DNA from: JBQTIM01 sp052388135
Lineage (GTDB): Bacteria > Elusimicrobiota > Elusimicrobia > FEN-1173
Length of the DNA stretch: 27,182 bases
Reading direction: 5' to 3'
NCBI GenBank assembly: GCA_052388135.1
Contig: JBQTIM010000046.1
Location: 1 to 27,182, forward strand
The position numbers and the translations under genes are program-made. Every line of letters starts with the position of its first letter. Position 1 is the stretch's first letter. The notes below the pieces were generated by a model. The model had not been told where the DNA came from, did no database searches, and saw only the letters and a program-made list of their open reading frames with translations. This document shows, in pieces, positions 1 through 10,762 of this stretch.

Positions 1-269
1 GACCAGTCGAACCACCAGTAGCCGCTGTTGAACCGGCAGGCGGCCCAGTCGCGGCCGTCCACGGAAACCTCCGCGCGGTCCGCGGCGCTGGCGCCGATTC
101 GGAAAGCGTAGTGGGCGCTGGTGACGATCTCCCCCTCTTGCGGAAAATCCACCACGGCGTAGCCCTTGGGCGCGGCGGGCTTGGCCGCTTTCACGGGCTT
201 CCTGGCCTCTTCCGTCTTCGCCGCCGGCGAACCGCCCGTTTCCTGCCCCGCCGTTTTTTTTCTTTTCAT
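1..269 (-). CDS. Unknown protein, N-terminal part (runs off the left edge)
   Basis: An open frame starts at ATG 269 and stays open to base 1, so only the first 89 codons are seen. The N-terminus is a basic Lys/Ala/Pro-rich stretch of about 35 residues (begins MKRKKTAGQE) with no membrane segment, probably a flexible linker. It is followed by a compact beta-rich segment reading YAVVDFPQEGEIVTSAHYAF and then VSVDGRDW and NSGYWWFDW. That pattern of short strands with a Gly-Tyr-Trp-Trp turn looks like the start of an immunoglobulin-like or carbohydrate-binding-module-like (CBM48-type) domain, but I do not recognise the family. It starts 26 bases after the ClpS-like gene and is probably the last visible member of that operon. 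Function not assigned. Confidence 0.6.
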   Translation of the reverse strand, partial: MKRKKTAGQETGGSPAAKTEEARKPVKAAKPAAPKGYAVVDFPQEGEIVTSAHYAFRIGASAADRAEVSVDGRDWAACRFNSGYWWFDW

Positions 270-295
270 GATTTTCTCCCCCTCCGAATATTTCT

Positions 296-589
296 TCACT
301 GGTCCACCTTGGCGGCCAAGCCGATGTCCTCCAGAACCGCAGCCACCGCTTCGCAGCGTTCCCTCGGCCCCGTGTAAACCACCGCGCTGCCGCTGTTGTG
401 CACCACGCCGGCCAGCTGCATCCCGCGGTCGAACGTGCACCGGATGGCTTTCATCAGTTGAACGGCCACGTCCTGAAACGTGTGGCAGTCGCAATTGAAC
501 AAAACCGTCTTCCAGCCCAGCCAATGGAGGGTTTTGCCTTCTCCTTGGCGGGGAATGGAACTCGCCGTTTCAAGAACCGATGCGCTCAT
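296..589 (-). CDS. clpS: ClpS-like N-degron adaptor of the Clp protease
   Basis: A 97-residue protein matching ClpS in length and layout. ClpS delivers proteins with destabilising N-terminal residues to the ClpA/ClpC-ClpP protease in the cytoplasm. The ClpS core is visible from about residue 26 (WKTVLFNCDCHTFQDV), followed by the helix MQLAGVVHNSGSAVVYTG. Aligned by eye to E. coli ClpS, the Asn that contacts the alpha-amino group is kept (N32), as are the second Asp (D34) and the binding His (H64). The first Asp of the usual NDD is Cys (C33) and the gatekeeper Met is Phe (F38). It starts 9 bases after the small membrane-protein gene, at the end of an amino-acid importer operon. No ClpA, ClpC or ClpP gene is in the window. 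Family call fairly secure; substrate preference may differ. Confidence 0.75.
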   Translation of the reverse strand: MSASVLETASSIPRQGEGKTLHWLGWKTVLFNCDCHTFQDVAVQLMKAIRCTFDRGMQLAGVVHNSGSAVVYTGPRERCEAVAAVLEDIGLAAKVDQ

Positions 590-598
590 GAGTTTATT

Positions 599-871
599 TT
601 ACCCGGTTCCGCGGGCGGGCACAAGCGCCGCGTCATTCTCTCCAACGAGGCTCAGCAAGCGAATGAGAGGAAAAACGATGTCCCGTTCCTCGTCGTCCAA
701 GAGCCGGAACGGGTCCAAGCGGGCGGCGGCGGGGGCCTCCGGGTCGGCGGGAGCCTCCGCGGGCGGAGGAACCGGCCGCTCTTCCGCGGGGAGAGGCTTC
801 AACAAGCGAGGCAAAAAGAAAGCGATCAGACCCAGCGCCGCCAGCGGAATCTGCTTCTTGAGGGCTTTCAC
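599..871 (-). CDS. Small membrane-anchored protein, function unknown
   Basis: A 90-residue protein if started at the GTG at 871, which overlaps the ATPase stop codon as GTGA, the usual coupling in this window. An in-frame ATG at 901 would add ten residues but needs a 34-base overlap, and neither start has a clear Shine-Dalgarno. The protein begins KALKKQ, then one membrane helix (about residues 9-20, ending FFLPRLLKP). A Pro/Ala/Glu-rich linker follows to about residue 50, then a short helical tail with DPFRLLDDEERDIVFPLIRL. This is the layout of a single-pass protein with a tethered acidic helix on one side of the membrane. Its position directly after the importer ATPase suggests an accessory role, but that is inference. 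No family recognised. Confidence 0.6.
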   Translation of the reverse strand: MKALKKQIPLAALGLIAFFLPRLLKPLPAEERPVPPPAEAPADPEAPAAARLDPFRLLDDEERDIVFPLIRLLSLVGENDAALVPARGTG

Positions 872-1563
872 GGCCGGGGGCGGTCGGACGCCACGGCGCA
901 TTGGAGACCGAACTCCACCACCCGGGCCGCCATGCGGGAGAGAACGGCCGGTTCGTGGGTGACGATGAGCATGGCAAGGCCGTCCCGGGCGAAGTCTTCC
1001 ATGACGTCCACGATTTCCGCTTTCATGGCCGGGTCCAGGCTGGAGGTGGGCTCGTCGAAAAGCACGGCCCGGGGCCGCATGGCCAGGGCGCGGGCGATGC
1101 CCACGCGCTGCTGCTGGCCGCCGGACAAAGCGGCGGGCCTGGCGTCGGCCTTGTGCGCCAAACCCACCCTCCGCAAAAGTTCGGCGGCCTCCTCCCGGGC
1201 CTGTTCCTCCGTCTGGCCCAGAGCTTTCACGGGACCCAAGGTCAAATTTTCCATCACGCTCAAGTGCGGGAAAAGATTGAAGAACTGGAAAACGAACCCC
1301 ACCTGGTGGTGCAGCTCCCGCAGCAGAGGCGCGCTCTTTTTCATATCCATTCCCGCCTCCAGGCGCACGGGGCCCACCCGCATGCGCCCCTCTTGAAAAG
1401 GCTCCAGGCCGGCGAGGCATCGCAGGAACGTGCTCTTGCCCACGCCCGATGGCCCTTGGAAAACCACGATTTCCCCCTCATCCACCGTCAGAGACAGACC
1501 GCGGATCACCCACTGATCTCCGAACCTCTTGGACAGGGATGAAATTTCAATGAACGGCGGCAT
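868..1563 (-). CDS. Polar amino-acid ABC importer, ATPase subunit
   Basis: A 231-residue ABC ATPase of the GlnQ/HisP class that powers uptake of a polar amino acid at the inner membrane. All nucleotide-binding elements are intact: Walker A GPSGVGKST (residues 37-45), Q-loop Gln93, signature LSGGQQQR (146-153), Walker B RAVLFDEPTSSLDP (165-178) and switch His203 in VTHE. It starts at ATG 1563, overlapping the end of the binding protein-permease gene by 17 bases, so the two are translationally linked. The GlnQ-class assignment rests on the neighbouring SBP_bac_3-type permease. The exact substrate cannot be read from the sequence. Confidence 0.93.
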   Translation of the reverse strand: MPPFIEISSLSKRFGDQWVIRGLSLTVDEGEIVVFQGPSGVGKSTFLRCLAGLEPFQEGRMRVGPVRLEAGMDMKKSAPLLRELHHQVGFVFQFFNLFPHLSVMENLTLGPVKALGQTEEQAREEAAELLRRVGLAHKADARPAALSGGQQQRVGIARALAMRPRAVLFDEPTSSLDPAMKAEIVDVMEDFARDGLAMLIVTHEPAVLSRMAARVVEFGLQCAVASDRPRP

Positions 1564-3049
1564 GGCGCTCTCTTTCCAACCGGCGGGACCACAGCGACAA
1601 GGGATAGCTCATGGCGAAATAAAGGACCGCGGTCAAAAGACCCAGCTCCAGGAAGCGGAACGTGGCCGTGGCCGCCAGGCTGTAGGACCGCGTGAGCTCG
1701 GCCACCGTGATGATGGACACCAGGGACGTGTCCTTGAACAAGGCGATGAAATCGTTGGTGCTGGGCGGCAGGATGGTGCGCGCCGCCTGCGGAAGCAAAA
1801 CGTAGCGGAGGGTTTGCGCCCGCGTGAGACCCAAAGAGCGGGCGGCCTCCTCCTGCCCGCGCGGGATGGACAGGAGGCCGGCCCGGTAAATTTCCGATTC
1901 GTAGGCCGCGTAGTTCATGCCCATGCCCAAGACAGCCGCCGCCAGGGCGTGAAGCTGAATCCCTAAATTGGGAAGTCCGTAATAAAGCAGGTAGAGCTGG
2001 ATCAGGAGCGGCGTGCCCCGGATGATTTCCACGTAAACCGTGCACAAGTTGGCGACGGCGGGTCCGCCGTAAAGCCGCCCCAGGCACAAGGCCAGTCCCA
2101 AAACCACCGCCAGGGCCATGGCCAAAATTGAAATTTGCACCGTCACGGCCGCGCCTTTCAACAGGAGCGGAATGTATTTGGTCAACGGCGCCTTTCCACC
2201 GACGGACGCCCCGCCCTCGGCGGCCTTTTCCGCCAGCCGCGCGTTGGCGGGCGTCCAAATGTTCCAGCGCCTGTAAATGCCTTCCAGCTCGCCGGAGGCG
2301 ATGATCTCGGCGAGGGCGGCGTTCAGACGCTCCCGCATGACGGGAGAATCCTTCCGCACGCCGCCGGCGTAAAACCCCTCCCCCACCGGTTCGCCCGCGT
2401 TCTCGAGCTTCGGGTTGGGGCCGGCGTACCACGCCGCGATGGGGACGTCCAGGAGCACCGCGTCCAGCCGACCCAGCTCCAAATCCTTATAGCTTTCCAC
2501 CGGCGATGGGTAGGTGACCACGGCGATGCGGCCGTCTTCCTCCATCATGGTTTGAGCCAAAGCCGCCGAAAGGGTGCCCACCCGCCGGCCGCGCAAATCC
2601 TCAAAGGCGCGGATGCCCGTCTCCCCGCGCCGCACCGTGATTTGCTCCGAGAATATATAGTAGGGATGGGTGAAATCGATGACCGCCAGGCGGGCCGGCG
2701 TCACTTCCAGGCCGTTGAAGGCCACATCGAAATCTCCCCGCAGGAGGGCGGGCACCAGTTCGTCCCAAGGAACCTGCACGACCTTCGGCTTCAAGCCCAG
2801 GCGGCGCCCCAAGGCGTCCATGACGTCCACCTCGAAACCCACCAGCCGGCCCGGCCGTTCGGGATCGGGATAAATGTAGGGGGCTCCGCCGGTGGCGTCG
2901 GCGCCCCAGCGGAACTCGCCCGTCCGGGCCGCGGCGTCCCAGGCCTCGGCGGCCCGCGCGCCGGGCGCCGCCAAGGCCGCCAGCCAGAAAAACACCGCGA
3001 ACCGCGCCCGGTGAAAGCGAGGCCGGCCCATACAAAGGAGGATTTTCAC
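1547..3049 (-). CDS. Polar amino-acid ABC importer, fused binding protein-permease
   Basis: A 500-residue fusion. Residues 1-34 form a signal peptide (FAVFFWLAALAAPGARA then AEA). About 40-265 is a family-3 solute-binding domain, with landmarks GFEVDVMDALGRRLGL, the DVAFNGLEVTP loop and DFTHPYY. About 285-490 is an inner-membrane permease whose EAA loop starts near residue 401 (EAARSLGLTRAQTLRYVLLP). Such fusions are known in polar amino-acid importers, for example GlnP of lactic acid bacteria; they tether the receptor to the channel. It pairs with the ATPase overlapping its 3' end. The start is GTG at 3049. A -10-like element lies so close upstream that the mRNA may have almost no leader, and an in-frame ATG at 3031 is the alternative start. 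Substrate probably Gln, Glu, Arg or similar. Confidence 0.92.
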   Translation of the reverse strand: MKILLCMGRPRFHRARFAVFFWLAALAAPGARAAEAWDAAARTGEFRWGADATGGAPYIYPDPERPGRLVGFEVDVMDALGRRLGLKPKVVQVPWDELVPALLRGDFDVAFNGLEVTPARLAVIDFTHPYYIFSEQITVRRGETGIRAFEDLRGRRVGTLSAALAQTMMEEDGRIAVVTYPSPVESYKDLELGRLDAVLLDVPIAAWYAGPNPKLENAGEPVGEGFYAGGVRKDSPVMRERLNAALAEIIASGELEGIYRRWNIWTPANARLAEKAAEGGASVGGKAPLTKYIPLLLKGAAVTVQISILAMALAVVLGLALCLGRLYGGPAVANLCTVYVEIIRGTPLLIQLYLLYYGLPNLGIQLHALAAAVLGMGMNYAAYESEIYRAGLLSIPRGQEEAARSLGLTRAQTLRYVLLPQAARTILPPSTNDFIALFKDTSLVSIITVAELTRSYSLAATATFRFLELGLLTAVLYFAMSYPLSLWSRRLERERHAAVH

Positions 3050-3055
3050 GGGCCT

Positions 3056-3064
3056 ATTCTATCA
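3056..3064 (-). promoter_or_regulatory. Possible extended -10 promoter of the importer operon
   Basis: On the minus strand bases 3064-3056 read TGATAGAAT, an extended -10 element with TAGAAT as the hexamer. I see no good -35. Transcription would begin about 7 bases downstream, at or next to the GTG at 3049, implying a leaderless message. Divergent from the kinase promoter. Confidence 0.4.
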
Positions 3065-3094
3065 CAAGGCGCGCCGAAAGAGGGCGCCCCTCCG

Positions 3095-3124
3095 TGGAGA
3101 CTTAGCCCGGGAAAATGCTAGAAT
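3095..3124 (+). promoter_or_regulatory. Possible promoter of the hybrid kinase gene
   Basis: TGGAGA (3095-3100) lies 18 bases before TAGAAT (3119-3124). The hexamer is preceded by TGC, giving the extended -10 TGCTAGAAT. The expected start of transcription is near 3131, about 40 bases before the ATG at 3171. The -35 is a 4 of 6 match, so the call rests mainly on the -10. Confidence 0.4.
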
Positions 3125-3170
3125 GCCAGGGCCGATCCGGCCTCCGCAATCCGACCGGACCTCGGAACCC

Positions 3171-7595
<4,425 letters not shown>

Positions 7596-7640
7596 ACCTT
7601 TTTCCGGCCGAAAGCGCCGGGCTCTTCTTCCCTCAATCAA

Positions 7641-7693
7641 AAAAGCCGCGTCCGACCCCGAAGGGTCCAACGCGGCTTCTCGGTTGCGGGGGT
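7641..7693 (-). repeat. Degraded tRNA-fMet 3' end with its terminator hairpin
   Basis: The stem AAGCCGCGT (7643-7651) pairs with ACGCGGCTT (7670-7678), with an inner GACCC/GGGTC pair. On the minus strand the stem is followed by six T, so it reads as a minus-strand terminator. Bases 7669-7693 match 8801-8825 at 24 of 25 positions, the latter being the end of the intact initiator tRNA plus its terminator arm. The rest of the tRNA is absent here. It is a partial copy of the tRNA 3' end and downstream hairpin, and it sits 45 bases after the kinase stop codon. Confidence 0.75.
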
Positions 7694-7881
7694 CCAAGTA
7701 CGACATAAGCGATCCGCCGTCATCCGCCCCAGATCCTGCCATTCCTTGAACCAAAGCGAGTAAGCTTCAAAGTCCCATATAGGTTATACTCCCAAAGAGT
7801 CCGAAACCCTCTTGTTACAAGAAAGAACTCATAGTAGACTTATGAACAGCAGCCAGAACATCCACGAAGCCCGGAGGAAGT

Positions 7882-8340
7882 TTGAATAAATCATTCCTAT
7901 TGATCCCTATCCTAATGCTCCCGGTAAGCGCTTCGGCCGCAACCAAGTACAAGGCCGGAGACATCGGGGTTGGGATAATCCTCGGAAGTCCGACCGGTCT
8001 GTCGGGCAAATACTGGCTCGGGACGACGACCGCTATCGACGCCGCCCTCGGGTTCGGGGATCTCTCGCTCCATGGGGACTATCTCTGGCACATCGCGGAT
8101 TTGTTTCCCCAGCCGAAGCAAGGCAAGTTGCCGGCCTATTGGGGTGTGGGCGCTCGGATCAAAGACAAGAAAGACGACACCGAGTTCGGAATCCGCGGCG
8201 TGGGCGGCATGGCTTATTGGTTCCCTAGGCACCCGGTGGAACTCTTTCTTGAGCTCGTGCCCGTCTTCGAGATAACCCCGGACGCGGGACTCGGCCTCGA
8301 CGTGGGCCTTGGCGTTCGGTACTACTTCACCCAGAGATAA
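7882..8340 (+). CDS. Small secreted outer-membrane-barrel-like protein (DUF3996-like)
   Basis: A 152-residue protein starting at TTG 7882; the start is set by GGAGG a few bases upstream (in CCCGGAGGAAGT) and by the signal peptide that follows (MNKSFLLIPILMLPVSASA, cut before ATKYK). The mature part has short alternating strands rich in Gly and aromatics: GVGIILGSPTGLSGKYWLG, DLSLHGDYLWH, YWGVGARIK, FGIRGVGGMAYWF, ELFLELVPVFEITP. It ends LGVRYYFTQR, a terminal aromatic strand typical of outer-membrane barrels. The spacing resembles small eight-stranded barrels of the DUF3996 type, a judgement from memory. Its stop overlaps the next start (TAATG), so the two genes form a unit. The surroundings are more AT-rich than neighbouring genes, and tRNA 3'-end copies flank the unit, suggesting acquisition. 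Function unknown. Confidence 0.75.
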   Translation: MNKSFLLIPILMLPVSASAATKYKAGDIGVGIILGSPTGLSGKYWLGTTTAIDAALGFGDLSLHGDYLWHIADLFPQPKQGKLPAYWGVGARIKDKKDDTEFGIRGVGGMAYWFPRHPVELFLELVPVFEITPDAGLGLDVGLGVRYYFTQR

Positions 8341-8510
8341 TGAGAAAAATCCTCCTGTTCCCGCTGCTGGCAATGTTCCTGTGCACGAGCTGCCACGTGC
8401 ACACGCACAAGATCCCGCCGGGACAGATCAAGAAACAAACCGCGCCCGGCCAGATCAAGAAGAAGACCGGTTACAATCCCGCCTCCGGAAAGTTCAAGAA
8501 CAAGAAGTAG
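8340..8510 (+). CDS. Tiny lipoprotein with PGQIKK repeats
   Basis: A 56-residue protein whose ATG at 8340 overlaps the stop of the barrel gene (TAATG). It starts MRKILLFPLLAMFLCTSC, a short hydrophobic leader ending in a lipobox-like CTSC; the -3 residue is Cys rather than Leu, so lipidation at C18 is likely but not certain. The mature part is short, basic and repetitive: KIPPGQIKK, then APGQIKKKTG, then YNPASGKFKNKK. I recall K(I/V)PPGQxKK motifs in very small lipoproteins of Bacteroidota and other Gram-negatives, often mis-annotated; no function is known to me. Tandem PGQIKK units suggest binding to a polymer or partner at the membrane or wall. Probably co-expressed with the barrel protein and ends before the hairpin at 8578. 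Confidence 0.7.
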   Translation: MRKILLFPLLAMFLCTSCHVHTHKIPPGQIKKQTAPGQIKKKTGYNPASGKFKNKK

Positions 8511-8577
8511 CCGACCACCCCGCGTTAAGCCTTCAAGGCCGTCTCGCCTTCCGCACGGCCCAAGCCCCCGAAGAAAG

Positions 8578-8614
8578 AAAAGAGCCTGGCCCCCTTGGGG
8601 GACCAGGCTCTTTT
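8578..8614. terminator. Bidirectional intrinsic terminator
   Basis: AAAAGAGCCTGG (8578-8589) pairs with CCAGGCTCTTTT (8603-8614), with an inner CCCCC/GGGGG pair and a TT loop. The A-tract before and T-tract after the stem let it act on both strands: for the barrel/lipoprotein unit on plus, and as the hairpin next to the tRNA-like remnant at 8639 on minus. Confidence 0.8.
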
Positions 8615-8638
8615 CCGCAGTTCAAGACACCGGAAATC

Positions 8639-8760
8639 TTGCGGGGGTAGGATTTGAACCTACGTTCCGGGGCCTTCGGCCCGTCCCAAACGCTTGCCGC
8701 CGGCAAGCGGGACCCTCTCGTCCCTGCGGGACTCTCGGTCGTTGGTTCAAGCCCATCCAA
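8639..8760 (-). repeat. tRNA-derived pseudo-segment between inverted T-arm-like ends
   Basis: Bases 8639-8664 are identical (26 of 26) to 8816-8841, the discriminator base, acceptor 3' strand and T-arm of the initiator tRNA. No matching 5' half follows. Instead there are three short hairpins (GGGCC/GGCCC near 8671, CGCTTGCCG/CGGCAAGCG near 8691, GTCCC/GGGAC near 8720). The segment closes at about 8733-8757 with a plus-strand T-arm-like sequence (CGTTGGTTCAAGCCCATCC) that imperfectly inverts the first T-arm. This cannot fold as a normal tRNA. It is a tRNA fragment or chimaera, possibly part of a decayed tRNA array. Confidence 0.65.
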
Positions 8761-8771
8761 CCCAGAAGCGG

Positions 8772-8812
8772 AAAAGCCGCGCCTGGCCCCTTCAGGGCCA
8801 AACGCGGCTTTT
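8772..8812. terminator. Terminator of the initiator tRNA gene
   Basis: AAAAGCCGCG (8772-8781) pairs with CGCGGCTTTT (8803-8812), with an inner TGGCCC/GGGCCA pair. It lies 3 bases beyond the tRNA 3' end on the minus strand and has a run of T on either strand. It is the parent or sister of the hairpin at 7641. Confidence 0.85.
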
Positions 8813-8815
8813 CGG

Positions 8816-8889
<74 letters not shown>

Positions 8890-8926
8890 CGAGAATCATA
8901 CCATTATGGCCTTCCCGCCGTCAAAC

Positions 8927-10390
8927 TTAACTCTTCGATAGAAGTTTTTCCTTCAGGATGCGGTTGACGGTCTGCGGGTTGGCGCGGCCGGCGGATTTCT
9001 TCATGACGGCTCCGACCAGGGAGCCGATGGCGCGCTCGTTGCCGCCCCGCACGTCGCCCACGATTTTCGCGTTGGCCGCCAGGACCTCCTCCACCCAGGC
9101 GGCGATCTGCGAAGGGTCCTCCACCTGCACGAGGCCTTTGTCTTTGACGATAGTCTCGGGGTCTCCGCCCTTCTCGAACATCTCCTCGAACACGTCCTTG
9201 GCGGCTTTTCCCGAAAGGGTGCCGCCTTGGACCAGCTTGACCAGGGCAGCCAGCCGGCCCGCCGGGACGGGCGATTCGCCGATCCCTTTCTTGGCGGCGT
9301 TGAGACGCCCCAGAAGCTCCGTGGTGATCCAGTTGACCAAGGGCTTGACGGCGGCCTTCTTGGCGGGGCCTTCGAAGCCGGCCAAGGCGGCCTCGAAGTA
9401 ATCGGCCAGGGCCTTTTCCGAGGTCAGTACGCCGGCGTCGTATTCGGTCAAACCCAGGTCGCCCGTGTACCGCCTCGCCCGGGCTTCGGGCAGCTCGGGG
9501 AGCGCGGCGCGGAACTCGCGCAAGAGGTCCTCGCCGATCTCCACGGGGACCAGGTCCGGCTCCGGGAAATAGCGGTAGTCATGCGCCTCCTCTTTGGAGC
9601 GCATGGTTTGGGTGGTCTGTTTGGCTTGGTCCCAAAGCCGCGTCTCTTGGACAACGCGCCCGCCCGCGTCCAGAAGGGCCTTCTGCCTTTCGATCTCGTG
9701 CGCGATGGCGTCGCGCACGCTGCGGAAAGAGTTCATGTTCTTGATCTCCGCTTTGGTGCCCAGCGTGCCGGAGCCGGCGGGGCGCAGCGAGACATTGGCG
9801 TCACAGCGCATGGATCCTTTTTCCATATCGCAGTCGGACACGCCCACGTAGCGCAGGATGTTGCGCAGGGAGGAAAGGTAGGCCGAGGCCTCCTCCGCGG
9901 TGCGGAGGTCCGGCTCCGAGACGATCTCCATGAGAGGAACGCCCGCGCGGTTCAAATCCACGAGGGAATACTCCAGCGCGCGGCTGCCGATGGCGTGGAG
10001 CAGCTTGCCGGCGTCTTCCTCCAAATGGATGCGGTGGATACGGACGCGGCGGTTTCCCTCCTCGGAGGGAACGTCCAAATGTCCGCCCTCCGCCAGGGGC
10101 AATTCGAACTGGGAGATTTGATAGCCCTTGGGAAGGTCCGGATAGAAGTACTGCTTGCGGGCGAAAATGGACCGGGGGTTGATGCGGCAATTGAGCGCCA
10201 GGGCGGCCCGCACGAGGCCCTCCACCGCGCGCCGGTTGAGGACGGGCAGCACGCCGGGGTGGCCGCAGCAGACGGGGCACATCTGGCTGTTGGGCTCCGC
10301 GCCGAACTCGGCGGGACAAGCGCAAAAAAGCTTGGACTCAGTTTTGAGCTGAACGTGGACTTCCAGCCCGATGACGCTTTCGTAGTTCAT
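8927..10390 (-). CDS. gatB: Asp-tRNA(Asn)/Glu-tRNA(Gln) amidotransferase subunit B
   Basis: A 487-residue GatB. With GatA and GatC it converts Glu-tRNA(Gln) and/or Asp-tRNA(Asn) to the amidated forms; GatB binds the mischarged tRNA and carries out the phosphorylation step. Visible are the N-terminal GLEVHVQLKT, the zinc-site cysteines (C23, C25, C38, C41 in FCACP and MCPVCCGHPG), the kinase-like core (NRAGVPLMEIVSEPD, SMRCDANVSLRP, AEIKNMNSFR, RSKEEAHDYRYFPEPDL) and the C-terminal helical tail ending NRILKEKLLSKS. Length is normal. The start ATG 10390 has a GGAG about 9 bases upstream. gatB is separated from gatC-gatA by about 3 kb, which is common. Confidence 0.97.
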   Translation of the reverse strand: MNYESVIGLEVHVQLKTESKLFCACPAEFGAEPNSQMCPVCCGHPGVLPVLNRRAVEGLVRAALALNCRINPRSIFARKQYFYPDLPKGYQISQFELPLAEGGHLDVPSEEGNRRVRIHRIHLEEDAGKLLHAIGSRALEYSLVDLNRAGVPLMEIVSEPDLRTAEEASAYLSSLRNILRYVGVSDCDMEKGSMRCDANVSLRPAGSGTLGTKAEIKNMNSFRSVRDAIAHEIERQKALLDAGGRVVQETRLWDQAKQTTQTMRSKEEAHDYRYFPEPDLVPVEIGEDLLREFRAALPELPEARARRYTGDLGLTEYDAGVLTSEKALADYFEAALAGFEGPAKKAAVKPLVNWITTELLGRLNAAKKGIGESPVPAGRLAALVKLVQGGTLSGKAAKDVFEEMFEKGGDPETIVKDKGLVQVEDPSQIAAWVEEVLAANAKIVGDVRGGNERAIGSLVGAVMKKSAGRANPQTVNRILKEKLLSKS

Positions 10391-10445
10391 GAATTGCGAC
10401 TCCGCATGACATAGTGTCCGACATATAGACTTTTACGTCAACGTC

Positions 10446-10464
10446 CCGGGCCTTCCCGGCCCGG
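10446..10464. repeat. Small GC hairpin upstream of gatB
   Basis: CCGGGCC (10446-10452) pairs with GGCCCGG (10458-10464) around a five-base loop. It is the first of three consecutive palindromes filling the gatB-fabL gap. Confidence 0.5.
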
Positions 10465-10470
10465 ACCCGG

Positions 10471-10510
10471 CCAGGAGGCCCTTTTTGCTTGTCCAAAAAG
10501 AGCCTCCTGG
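10471..10510. repeat. 17-bp inverted repeat in the gatB-fabL gap
   Basis: Arms 10471-10487 (CCAGGAGGCCCTTTTTG) and 10494-10510 are reverse complements with one mismatch, around a six-base loop. The stem is GC-rich at its base and A/T at its tip, the reverse of an intrinsic terminator, so it is probably not one. Confidence 0.7.
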
Positions 10511-10540
10511 ACCTCCAAAAAGACACCCCCGGCGGCTTGC

Positions 10541-10639
10541 GCGCGCTTTTTTGAGGGCGCCTGCGGAACTCGCTCGATTTTCGTTGGCACGAAAATCGGC
10601 TCAGACATCCTCGGCGCCGCGACCCTCAAAAAAGCGTGC
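10541..10639. repeat. Nested palindrome of about 100 bp
   Basis: The outer arms 10541-10557 (GCGCGCTTTTTTGAGGG) and 10623-10639 are reverse complements at 16 of 17 positions. Inside them lies a second palindrome, GATTTTCGT (10576-10584) with ACGAAAATC (10589-10597), around a TGGC loop. The whole can fold as one long hairpin with an internal bubble. The gap from 10391 to 10762 holds no convincing gene; this element, the two smaller hairpins and the promoter at 10703 are its only structure. It could be a MITE-like insertion or a structured transcript; no flanking target duplication was found by eye. Confidence 0.7.
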
Positions 10640-10702
10640 TCAAAACGCCACAGGGGGACCCAAAAACCGAGACAACTCAAAAGACGCTCAGAGGCTTGCT
10701 GT

Positions 10703-10731
10703 TTGTTTCTCCCGCAGGAAAGTGATATATT
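10703..10731 (+). promoter_or_regulatory. Promoter of the enoyl-ACP reductase gene
   Basis: TTGTTT (10703-10708) and TATATT (10726-10731) are separated by 17 bases, a good housekeeping-sigma match. Transcription should start near 10738, giving a leader of about 25 bases that includes AAAGAAAGG (10746-10754) as ribosome binding site. Confidence 0.55.
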
Positions 10732-10762
10732 TCGTGTTCCGTCTAAAGAAAGGCTGAAAAAC

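Noticed and set aside
872..1420. Upstream extension of the small membrane-protein frame (599-1420 minus)
   Set aside because: The extension is out of frame with the ABC ATPase and Arg/Gly/Pro-rich. Only the part from 871 downwards has protein-like sequence.
7746..7790. Promoter for the barrel gene from TTGAAC (7746) and TATACT (7785)
   Set aside because: The spacer is 33 bases, far from 16-18, and no better -35 is visible.
8533..8760. A 75-codon minus-strand frame across the tRNA-like remnants
   Set aside because: It contains a GLEPTT-like string that typically comes from translating the antisense of tRNA T-arms; no real protein features.
10413..10441. gatB promoter with TTGACG at 10441-10436 (minus)
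   Set aside because: The -35 is good, but the hexamer at proper spacing (GACACT) is poor, and TATATG or TATGTC lie at wrong distances. Not strong enough to list.
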